In this document: one piece after another, positions 1-5,036 of the stretch
How positions within the stretch are numbered: the first letter of the stretch is position 1
Layout of the letters: every line of letters begins with the position of its first letter
Source: Ignavibacteria bacterium
GTDB taxonomy: Bacteria > Bacteroidota > Ignavibacteria > Ignavibacteriales > Ignavibacteriaceae
DNA: 5,036 nt
Direction of reading: 5' to 3'
Assembly (NCBI GenBank): GCA_029863735.1
Contig: JAOTUT010000161.1
Span: forward strand, 1-5,036
Program-made: the position numbers and the translations under genes
Notes under the pieces: model-generated
Told to the model about the DNA's origin: nothing
Database searches by the model: none
What the model saw: the letters and a program-made list of their open reading frames with translations, nothing else

Positions 1-348
1 TGTAGCCATACTTCGTATAAAAACACTCTCATCAATTCCAATCTCATTCATTCGTATTCGATCGCCAAGTAAAGCGCCACCAGTAAATGGACTTGTAGGG
101 TCAACAGCAATTATTCCAACTTTTTTATCTTGGTTGCGAAATAACTTTGTGAGATGATTTGTGATAGTACTTTTGCCAGCGCCGGGAGGACCGGTGATAC
201 CGATTCGATATGCCCTGCCAACACGGGAGTAGATTCGTTTTAAAAGTTCGGAAGCCTCTGAATTGTAATCCTCAACAATTGAAATTGCTCTGGCAACTTT
301 TCTCCTATCATTGTTGAAAATATTTTCTGTAAGATCCTTGAATTGCAA
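1..348 (-). CDS. meaB: MeaB/ArgK-family G-protein chaperone of methylmalonyl-CoA mutase, N-terminal part (runs off the left edge)
   Basis: The 116 visible residues match the start of the MeaB/ArgK (MMAA) GTPase family. In that family the protein loads and protects adenosylcobalamin on methylmalonyl-CoA mutase in the cytoplasm, using GTP hydrolysis. A short helical N-terminal region (KVARAISIVED) is followed by the P-loop GPPGAGKST at about residues 53-61. Next comes the family-specific block AVDPTSPFTGG (about 81-91) with LLGDRIRM (93-100), then IRSMAT at the window edge. The rest of the G domain and the C-terminal dimerisation arm lie outside. No ATG or GTG is available in frame: a TAA stands at 366-364, so TTG at 348 is the best start and gives the usual family N-terminal length. 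The preceding epimerase stops 8 bases upstream, which suggests translational coupling; only a weak AAAG-like ribosome site is present. The mutase genes expected as partners are not in the window. Confidence 0.9.
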   Translation of the reverse strand, partial: MQFKDLTENIFNNDRRKVARAISIVEDYNSEASELLKRIYSRVGRAYRIGITGPPGAGKSTITNHLTKLFRNQDKKVGIIAVDPTSPFTGGALLGDRIRMNEIGIDESVFIRSMAT

Positions 349-356
349 AACTTTAT

Positions 357-1277
357 TTACATTTTATTTTTAAATGAGTCGAAAGTCTTTTTTAATCCTT
401 CATCAATTTTTACTGAAGGCTTCCACTTATATTCTTTATAAAGTTTCTCCGAAGTTATTACACTCTTTAACTGTTCACCTTTTGGTGCGGGACCATGCTT
501 TTCAATCGCAACACTTCCGGAAATTCTATTTAACTTTTCAAACAGTTGATTTACGCTGGTTTCAATTCCTGTCCCAACATTAAAAATGTTTGAGTTGTTA
601 GAACTGAGAGTAATCATATTTGCTTTTACTACATCCTCAACAAAAACATAATCTCTAGTTTGAATTCCCTCACCATTAATTATTGGATTTTCGTTTTTTA
701 GCAATTTGTTTGCAAAGATTGCTACTACACCTGCTTCACCAAATGGATTTTGCCTTGGACCATAAACATTTGCATATCGTAATATTGTATGGTTGAGACC
801 GTATTCATTCTTATAAAAAAATAAATACTTTTCGATGGTGAGTTTTGTAATTCCATAAGGAGAAACAGGATTCGTAGGATGTTTTTCATCTGCGGGAAAA
901 TATTCCTGTTCTCCATAAACAGCTCCACCGGTTGATGCGAACATAAATTTTTTAACACCGGTTTTGATGCATGCTTGAAGTAAATTAATAGTACCGAGAA
1001 TATTAGTATTTGCATCAAAGATAGGGTCATTTACAGATTTTCTTACATCAATTTGTGCAGCGTGGTGATTTACTACATCAAATTTCTCTTTTGAAAATAT
1101 TTCTAAAATTGATGACGATGAAATATCTGATTTAATAAAATGAGCTTTTTCATTGATATTCTTTTCAAATCCTGTTGATAGATTATCTAAAATATAAACT
1201 TCGTGACCTTCATTTATGAAAGCATCTGCAATTTGGGAAGCAATAAAACCGGCACCACCTGTTACTAATATTTTCAT
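357..1277 (-). CDS. NAD-dependent epimerase/dehydratase, UDP-glucose 4-epimerase-like (extended SDR)
   Basis: This 306-residue protein is a full-length extended short-chain dehydrogenase of the GalE-like group, which interconverts nucleotide sugars in the cytoplasm using tightly bound NAD. The N-terminal Rossmann motif TGGAGFIAS covers residues 6-14; the third glycine of GxxGxxG is alanine (A13). An acidic residue ends beta-2 (D31, in ILDNLSTG). HAAQIDVRKSV (72-82) is the NAD-contacting loop. FASTGGAVYG (113-122) carries the catalytic Ser/Thr, and SPYGITK (139-145) gives the catalytic Tyr141 and Lys145. RYANVYGPRQ (167-176) and RDYVFVEDV (208-216) are substrate-side motifs of the family. The exact sugar cannot be read from sequence: UDP-glucose/galactose is the default, but N-acetylhexosamine or uronic-acid epimerases look similar. 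ATG at 1277 lies one base after the nadD stop, with no clear ribosome site, which suggests coupling. No galactose-utilisation genes are adjacent, so a role in cell-surface polysaccharide precursors is more likely (inference). Confidence 0.93.
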   Translation of the reverse strand: MKILVTGGAGFIASQIADAFINEGHEVYILDNLSTGFEKNINEKAHFIKSDISSSSILEIFSKEKFDVVNHHAAQIDVRKSVNDPIFDANTNILGTINLLQACIKTGVKKFMFASTGGAVYGEQEYFPADEKHPTNPVSPYGITKLTIEKYLFFYKNEYGLNHTILRYANVYGPRQNPFGEAGVVAIFANKLLKNENPIINGEGIQTRDYVFVEDVVKANMITLSSNNSNIFNVGTGIETSVNQLFEKLNRISGSVAIEKHGPAPKGEQLKSVITSEKLYKEYKWKPSVKIDEGLKKTFDSFKNKM

Positions 1278-1278
1278 T

Positions 1279-1857
1279 TTATTCGATATATAAATTGTGT
1301 TTGTTAATGTATTCCATCACAGTTGGTGGAACAAGAAAATTTATCGGTAAACCGTTTTTTACCCGCTCACGCAGATCAGTAGCACTGATTTCTATTCCCC
1401 TGGTTTGAACAAATACAGCCTGATGATAATATTTGTTCTTAAACTGAGGAGGATGTGAAGACTTTCTTTTTAATACAATTATTTTTGCCAGTTTCATTAT
1501 TTCGTCCGGATCTTTCCAGGTATGGAAGCTAAAGATATTATCGTAACCGATAATAAACTCCAACTCTTCATAAGTATTTTTCAGCTCTCTTAATGTATCA
1601 ATAGTAAATGATACTCCGCCTTTTTCTATTTCCATATCAGAATAATCAAAAAATGGAATACCATCTACGGCAAGCTTAATCATATTTAACCTGTCTTCTG
1701 CGGAAGAGGTTTTTGCATCACTTTTGTGCGGAGAGATAAATGCAGGAATAAAAATTATTTTCTCGAGATTCCTAATCTCCCTTACTGACTGAGCTGTTAT
1801 TAAATGCCCTAAATGTATAGGGTCAAAAGTTCCGCCAAAAATTCCAACTTTAGACAT
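1279..1857 (-). CDS. nadD: Nicotinate-mononucleotide adenylyltransferase (NadD)
   Basis: The enzyme transfers AMP from ATP to nicotinate mononucleotide, giving deamido-NAD, the penultimate step of NAD synthesis in the cytoplasm. Its 192 residues are the normal NadD length. GGTFDPIHLGH (8-18) is the nucleotidyltransferase phosphate-binding signature with His15 and His18. SPHK (42-45) contacts nucleotide phosphates. FIIGYDN (101-107) stands where many NadD proteins have IIGAD, so Tyr replaces the usual small residue. FHTWKD (111-116) carries the conserved Trp. ISATDLRERV (157-166) is the C-terminal ISSTxIR motif that binds ATP phosphates, and its SATDLR form is within family range. ATG at 1857 lies inside the end of the preceding gene: the two share 8 bases (ATGTCTAA) in different frames, so translation is probably coupled. 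The start is fixed by the MSKVGIFGGTFDP alignment to family N-termini. The downstream epimerase uses NAD as bound cofactor, but that is no proof of functional linkage. Confidence 0.97.
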   Translation of the reverse strand: MSKVGIFGGTFDPIHLGHLITAQSVREIRNLEKIIFIPAFISPHKSDAKTSSAEDRLNMIKLAVDGIPFFDYSDMEIEKGGVSFTIDTLRELKNTYEELEFIIGYDNIFSFHTWKDPDEIMKLAKIIVLKRKSSHPPQFKNKYYHQAVFVQTRGIEISATDLRERVKNGLPINFLVPPTVMEYINKHNLYIE

Positions 1858-2560
1858 TCAGTAAATCTTTATATTCTATAAATAGGTCGTTAAAACTCTC
1901 GTGCATTTTCTTACTGCAATATGAGAGACTTTCTTTTTTTGATAGTTCAATATAAAGCTTTTTAATATCTTCAAAATCATCAATCGATAAAAAGTTATCG
2001 AGCGTATGAATGAATAAATCATTTCTACTAATTGAGGTTAAATATTTACTATATTTTCTTTTTGTTAAAAATATATGATCAAGTAAATCCTTATCAACTC
2101 CTGGAGTGCATGTAAAAACTATTCGATCCTGATTGGACTTTCCAATCACTATTGACGGTTCATCTGATTGAATTAAATCGAATGCACGGAAAATATCGCT
2201 TCGGGTCATGCCTATCGAATTATAAAACAGAATCATATTTTTTGAACTATCGGAAAAAGTATTCTTGATAAATTGTTCTGTCAAATCATTTGCTTGAGAT
2301 TGTTCATAGAATATTATTTTAATATCGAACGGTAAAAAATACTTTGGAAGAAATTCGTCATCTTTTTCGTTAAGAAAAGTGAAAATCTCAAAATCCTCTC
2401 GAAATTCTGATAATATTTCAGCCCAATTTGAAAAAAGTAGAGTGTTTAAAAAAACAGAATAATTAACTGATAAATTATCATAAATGTTGATTTCTGCCGG
2501 ATTGAGAATTGGACTTTCAGCAATAATTATTATGGAGTTTTTATTTTTTTTATCGTTCAA
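1850..2560 (-). CDS. Uncharacterised protein, possible degenerate DUF2064/GT-A-fold nucleotidyltransferase relative
   Basis: I do not recognise this 236-residue protein with certainty. It is soluble, with no signal peptide or membrane segment. Its pattern recalls the DUF2064 (rSAM/selenodomain-associated transferase 1) family of GT-A-like proteins: an opening beta strand SIIIIAESPILNP (9-21), a helix with FLNTLLFSNWAEIL (37-50), and a core NMILFYNSIGMT (108-119) followed by DIFRAFDLI (122-130) and SIVIGKSNQDRIVFT (136-150). These sit where that family has strand-GSDxPxLT, helix, then LGPxxDGGYYLIG. The key residues are not kept: the metal-site Asp position is Asn114 and DGGY reads QDRI (144-147), so if the relationship is real the protein is probably non-catalytic or changed in specificity. 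The C-terminal third (about 175-236) is helical and charged. TTG at 2560 is chosen because the frame closes at a TAG at 2578-2576, GAGGG lies 7 bases upstream, and no ATG occurs before residue 108. It overlaps nadD by 8 bases. Confidence 0.75.
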   Translation of the reverse strand: MNDKKNKNSIIIIAESPILNPAEINIYDNLSVNYSVFLNTLLFSNWAEILSEFREDFEIFTFLNEKDDEFLPKYFLPFDIKIIFYEQSQANDLTEQFIKNTFSDSSKNMILFYNSIGMTRSDIFRAFDLIQSDEPSIVIGKSNQDRIVFTCTPGVDKDLLDHIFLTKRKYSKYLTSISRNDLFIHTLDNFLSIDDFEDIKKLYIELSKKESLSYCSKKMHESFNDLFIEYKDLLNV

Positions 2561-2567
2561 AAATGAT

Positions 2568-2572
2568 CCCTC
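2568..2572 (-). promoter_or_regulatory. Ribosome binding site GAGGG for the TTG-started 236-residue gene
   Basis: GAGGG reads on the minus strand 7 bases before the TTG at 2560. It is the clearest Shine-Dalgarno sequence in the window and decides the start of this gene, which has no usable ATG. The other genes here have weak or no such site and mostly rely on overlap with, or closeness to, the preceding gene. Confidence 0.7.
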
Positions 2573-2582
2573 AAACTATCGC

Positions 2583-2630
2583 AACGTTTTTTAGAGATTA
2601 TTATACTTCAGTAGAAAGATTTGAAACGTT
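2583..2630. repeat. Inverted repeat AACGTTT/AAACGTT flanking the promoter
   Basis: AACGTTT at 2583-2589 and its exact reverse complement AAACGTT at 2624-2630 enclose 34 bases that include the TATAAT box. The right arm overlaps the stop codon of the permease gene. The spacing is too wide and the arms too short for a good terminator, and no T-run follows on the minus strand. It could be a pair of operator half-sites or chance: each arm contains the self-palindrome AACGTT, which makes the symmetry less surprising. Confidence 0.25.
2600..2627 (-). promoter_or_regulatory. Probable sigma-70-type promoter of the nadD-epimerase-meaB operon
   Basis: A perfect -10 box TATAAT reads on the minus strand at 2605-2600. 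Sixteen bases upstream is GTTTCA (2627-2622), a 3-of-6 match to the -35 consensus, so the -35 is weak. Transcription would start near 2593, leaving a leader of about 33 bases that contains the GAGGG ribosome site. The box lies in the only real gap between the exporter genes and the four-gene run, where a promoter would be expected. Read-through from the exporter operon is also possible, since no terminator is visible between them. In Bacteroidetes proper the consensus differs (TAnnTTTG), and no clean copy of that stands here. Confidence 0.45.
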
Positions 2631-3870
2631 ATTCTTTTATCCATTGTAGAATTTCCTTTATAGTCGGTTTGCTTCCATAGGATAATATTCCAATTCTAAA
2701 TATTTTAGCACTGAGTTTTGTAACAATCAAAATTGAGAGCACTAAAATTGATAATGTCAGAATTATCTCAAGCTCCGAAACAGATTCAACATTTAGTCTA
2801 AGTAACATAACAGTCGGAGTAGTCAAAGGTATGTAAGAAAAGATTTTTGTTATTAATAAATCCGGATTTTGTATTGCGGGCATAGCTATTACTACAGGAA
2901 GCATTAAAATTAAACTCAGGTAGGTTGTAATTTGTTGAGCCTCTTGCTCAGTGTTAACTGTTGAACCGATGCCTACAAATAAGCTGGAATAAAAGAGATA
3001 TCCAAGAATAAAATACAACAACATTGGTAGAATATTATTAAATGCTGACGGTGGAACAAACGAACCGGCAACCAGGCTTATCCCGATTAAAACCCAAATA
3101 AATATTTGTGTGAGTCCAAGCAAACTGAGTCCGATAAGTTTTCCTGTAAGAAGCTCATCAGGAGTGCTGCTGGAGATCAGCATTTCAATCAATCGACTTG
3201 ATTTCTCTTCAATCATACTTCTTACGAGCATTTGCCCTGAATAAACCACCATCATCATCAATAATAAAATGAAAATAATTGACATAAAAAATGTTGTAAG
3301 AAAATCCTGATCAGAAACATTTCCTCCTTCTTCTACTTTCAGTTGATCAACGGAGACTTTATTCTGAAAATATTTTAAAATCTTCGTGTCAATTCCTTCT
3401 TGCTCAAGTTTCTGCTTCAATCTAATTGAACTTAAAGCTTCCTCAAGCCTTCCAACAATTTTAAAATTTCCAATTGTTTTCGATCTGTACTCTGCATAAA
3501 CAGAATCACTGCCTGGATTATAAAGAACCAAGCATCCTTCTATTAAATTTTTCTGAACCTTTTTATTTGCTGTTGATTTTAGTTCTTCAAAATTTTTGGA
3601 ATTGAATGATAAATTTATCAGTACATAATTTCTGTTTCCATCTGGCAGCTTGTATTGAGACAGCTCATATTCCATCTCATTAAAATAAACTTCAGAAGTA
3701 TCAATCAATCCAATTACTTCAACATTTGGAGCTTCTTCTTTAAAAAGAATAGAAGGTAAAATCGAAAATGAAATAATAATAATTGGGGTTATTATCAGAG
3801 AAATAATGAAGGTTTTAGTCTTAACCTTTTCAAGATATTCCCACTTGGCCACTGCTAGAATTTTTTTCAT
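2629..3870 (-). CDS. ABC-2 type exporter permease, NatB-like
   Basis: This 413-residue integral membrane protein is the permease of the adjacent ATPase and belongs to the NatB-like ABC-2 family (COG1668/ABC2_membrane_3). The order is typical. An N-terminal amphipathic stretch (AVAKWEYLEKVKTKTF) leads into TM1 (about 21-43). A large extracytoplasmic domain follows (about 45-188). Five hydrophobic segments come after that, at about 191-211, 246-268, 279-301, 316-332 and 367-384. Between TM2 and TM3 lies the cytoplasmic coupling segment EEKSSRLIEMLISSS (221-235) with LLTGKLIG, a hallmark of the family. The motif TEQEAQQ (307-313) before TM5 is also characteristic. The substrate is not determinable: NatAB of Bacillus exports sodium, while relatives export drugs, peptides or unknown compounds. 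ATG at 3870 overlaps the TGA of the ATPase gene in an ATGA junction, so the two proteins are probably made in matched amounts. An AGG lies 7 bases before the start. Confidence 0.92.
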   Translation of the reverse strand: MKKILAVAKWEYLEKVKTKTFIISLIITPIIIISFSILPSILFKEEAPNVEVIGLIDTSEVYFNEMEYELSQYKLPDGNRNYVLINLSFNSKNFEELKSTANKKVQKNLIEGCLVLYNPGSDSVYAEYRSKTIGNFKIVGRLEEALSSIRLKQKLEQEGIDTKILKYFQNKVSVDQLKVEEGGNVSDQDFLTTFFMSIIFILLLMMMVVYSGQMLVRSMIEEKSSRLIEMLISSSTPDELLTGKLIGLSLLGLTQIFIWVLIGISLVAGSFVPPSAFNNILPMLLYFILGYLFYSSLFVGIGSTVNTEQEAQQITTYLSLILMLPVVIAMPAIQNPDLLITKIFSYIPLTTPTVMLLRLNVESVSELEIILTLSILVLSILIVTKLSAKIFRIGILSYGSKPTIKEILQWIKE

Positions 3871-4769
3871 GCCGAACCTGCACTTTCCTTGATTCGATCA
3901 ATAAATATTTTGTTGAGTGTGGGTTCAATAATTGAAAAATGGTTTATCTCAATTTTTCCAATCAGCTTTTTTAGAAACTCCGAAGGTATAATCTCGTCTG
4001 TTAGTTGAATATCCGTGAAATTATGATAATGGTCATACTTAATTATCTCAGGAAATTGTTTTAAGAAATCATTGTTACCTGTAAAAGCTATCCTTATGTT
4101 GTTTCCTCCAAAATTCTTTTTAATATCTGAAAGTTTTCCTGAGCTAACAGCTTTACCACGGTTAATCAAAAGAATGTCTTCACATAATTTTTCAGCGAGA
4201 TCCATCTGATGAGTTGAAAAAATTATAGTTTTTCCTTCTGAAAGAAAAGATAAAATCAAATCCTTTACTTCCTGTTGGTTAATGGGGTCAAAACCAGTAA
4301 ATGGTTCATCAAGAATTAAAAGCTGCGGGTTATGCATTATTGCAGCAATCAGCTGAACTTTTTGCTGATTACCTTTTGAAAGCTGTTCGACTTTTTTATC
4401 TCTGAATTCCAGAATTTTTAATTTTTTCAGCCAAAAATCGGAATTACTCAATGCATCACTTTTATTTATATTCTTCAAAGAAGCAAAATAAATTAGAACA
4501 TCGATAACTTTGCTTCTTTTATAAAGTCCTCTTTCCTCCGGCAAATAACCTATGATATTATAGTATTCATAAGTGATAGGATTGCCATTAAAAACTATTT
4601 CACCTGATGTTGGTTTAATAATATTTAGAATGGTTCTGATTGCGGTTGTTTTTCCAGCTCCATTAGGTCCAAGTAATCCAAAAATTTTTCCTGGTTTAAC
4701 TATGAAAGATAAATTATCAACTGCGCGCGTTGAATTAAATATTTTTACCAGGTTATTTACAATGAGCAT
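3867..4769 (-). CDS. ABC transporter ATP-binding protein, NatA-like
   Basis: The 300-residue protein is the cytoplasmic motor of the exporter whose permease follows directly. Walker A is GPNGAGKTT (34-42). The Q-loop region reads GYLPEERGLY (74-83), with Glu where most ABC ATPases have Gln, which is usual in the NatA subgroup. The ABC signature is LSKGNQQKVQ (130-139), Walker B LLILDEP (150-156) with catalytic Glu155, the D-loop GFDP (159-162), and the switch His is H187 in FSTHQMD. After about residue 215 comes a C-terminal extension resembling DUF4162, ending in PTLNKIFIDRI (283-293), a common close for this subgroup. ATG at 4769 is the only good start: an in-frame TAA stands seven codons upstream and the protein then opens directly with the expected LIVNNLVKIF strand. 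No Shine-Dalgarno site is visible; the leader is almost pure A/T. It is the first gene of the two-gene operon. Confidence 0.95.
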   Translation of the reverse strand: MLIVNNLVKIFNSTRAVDNLSFIVKPGKIFGLLGPNGAGKTTAIRTILNIIKPTSGEIVFNGNPITYEYYNIIGYLPEERGLYKRSKVIDVLIYFASLKNINKSDALSNSDFWLKKLKILEFRDKKVEQLSKGNQQKVQLIAAIMHNPQLLILDEPFTGFDPINQQEVKDLILSFLSEGKTIIFSTHQMDLAEKLCEDILLINRGKAVSSGKLSDIKKNFGGNNIRIAFTGNNDFLKQFPEIIKYDHYHNFTDIQLTDEIIPSEFLKKLIGKIEINHFSIIEPTLNKIFIDRIKESAGSA

Positions 4770-4782
4770 TTGTTGTTTGAAA

Positions 4783-4788
4783 ATAATA
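4783..4788 (-). promoter_or_regulatory. Candidate -10 box (TATTAT) for the exporter operon
   Basis: TATTAT reads on the minus strand at 4788-4783, with TTTTAA 17 bases upstream as a poor -35. A start near 4776 would leave a leader of only about 7 bases, nearly leaderless, which would agree with the absence of a ribosome site before the ATG at 4769. The surroundings are so AT-rich that such boxes are expected by chance; TACTAT slightly further upstream is an alternative. Confidence 0.2.
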
Positions 4789-4905
4789 TTTTAAAAACTG
4801 TTGACTTAAAATAGTAAATAAAGAAAAAATAACCCTTTAATAGATTTGTAGCCACTTCTAATTAAACATCTCCAAAAAAACACAGACATGATCTAACCTT
4901 AATCA

Positions 4906-4977
4906 AATAAAAGATATTACATAAAGCTTTATTCAGGCTGATATTAGTCTACCTGATTAGCTTGTTTATCTTTTATT
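4906..4977. terminator. Long hairpin with A-tract and T-tract arms, probable bidirectional intrinsic terminator
   Basis: The outer arms AATAAAAGATA (4906-4916) and TATCTTTTATT (4967-4977) are exact 11-base reverse complements. Inside them AAGCT (4924-4928) pairs with AGCTT (4959-4963) and CAGG (4934-4937) with CCTG (4952-4955), around a 14-base loop (4938-4951). The inner stem with its flanking T-rich arm looks like an intrinsic terminator in either direction, since both strands show TATCTTTTATT after the stem. It stands between whatever lies right of the window and the exporter operon, so it would most simply end a minus-strand unit entering from the right. The stem has internal mismatches and is only moderately GC-rich, so termination strength is uncertain. 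Confidence 0.5.
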
Positions 4978-5036
4978 CAATGAATATATTTACAGTCATT
5001 TTTTACTAGAATTCAATAGAAAAATGATAAAAATTA

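Larger units (their letters stand above)
4770..5036. other. Intergenic region upstream of the exporter operon
   Basis: These 267 bases hold no convincing gene. They contain the hairpin at 4906-4977 and the AT-rich leader of the ATPase gene. A 27-codon minus-strand frame (4889-4806) is discussed among the findings. From 4998 to the edge one minus-strand frame is open up to a TGA at 4998-4996, so the tail of a gene entering from the right cannot be excluded, but 12 codons are too few to judge. Confidence 0.6.

Noticed and set aside
374..583. Plus-strand frame of 69 codons
   Set aside because: It lies wholly antisense to the 3' part of the epimerase gene, whose family motifs are unambiguous, and its translation has no recognisable pattern.
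725..1030. Minus-strand frame of 101 codons
   Set aside because: It is an alternative-frame shadow inside the epimerase gene, covering its catalytic Tyr/Lys region, and has no family features.
3867..3870. Glu in place of the usual Q-loop Gln in the ABC ATPase, considered as an inactivating change
   Set aside because: The GYLPEERGLY form is the normal one in NatA-like ATPases, and all other catalytic motifs are intact.
4573..4794. Plus-strand frame of 73 codons
   Set aside because: It is antisense to the Walker A end of the ABC ATPase gene and shows no independent coding signal.
4841..4848. TAGATTTG on the plus strand, a perfect match to the Bacteroidetes TAnnTTTG promoter element
   Set aside because: No TTTG/TTG partner stands at the expected distance upstream (about 19-23 bases), and no plus-strand gene follows in the window.
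5024..5036. ATG near the right edge on the plus strand (reading M-I-K-I) as the start of a divergent gene
   Set aside because: Only four codons are visible, no ribosome site or convincing promoter precedes it, and ATG is common by chance in such AT-rich DNA.

Overview
The window is AT-rich bacterial DNA in which every supported gene lies on the minus strand, so transcription runs from high to low coordinates. Gene content, compact overlapping gene order, scarce Shine-Dalgarno sites and AT bias suggest the Bacteroidetes/Chlorobi/Ignavibacteria group. That placement is an inference from general appearance, not from a marker gene.

Layout in transcription order. (1) 5036-4770: an intergenic region holding a long A-tract/T-tract hairpin (4906-4977) that looks like a bidirectional terminator, followed by the AT-rich leader of the next operon. 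(2) 4769-2629: a two-gene ABC-2 exporter of the NatA/NatB type, ATPase then permease, sharing a 4-base ATGA overlap. (3) 2628-2561: a short gap with a perfect TATAAT box and a GAGGG ribosome binding site, probably the promoter of the second operon. (4) 2560-1: a tightly packed run of four genes. These are an unrecognised 236-residue protein that looks like a degenerate DUF2064/GT-A nucleotidyltransferase-fold protein, nadD (8-base overlap), an NAD-dependent sugar-nucleotide epimerase (1-base gap), and the N-terminal part of a MeaB/ArgK G-protein chaperone (8-base gap, TTG start), which runs off the left edge.

The second operon mixes unrelated housekeeping functions: NAD synthesis, NAD-dependent sugar-nucleotide conversion and maintenance of a B12-dependent mutase. 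No common pathway is evident, and co-transcription may only reflect genome compaction. The two-gene operon is a conventional exporter of unknown substrate. I see no mobile element, CRISPR array, tRNA, rRNA or defence system. The most interesting items are the degenerate GT-A-like protein ahead of nadD, the long terminator-like hairpin, and the promoter flanked by AACGTTT inverted repeats.
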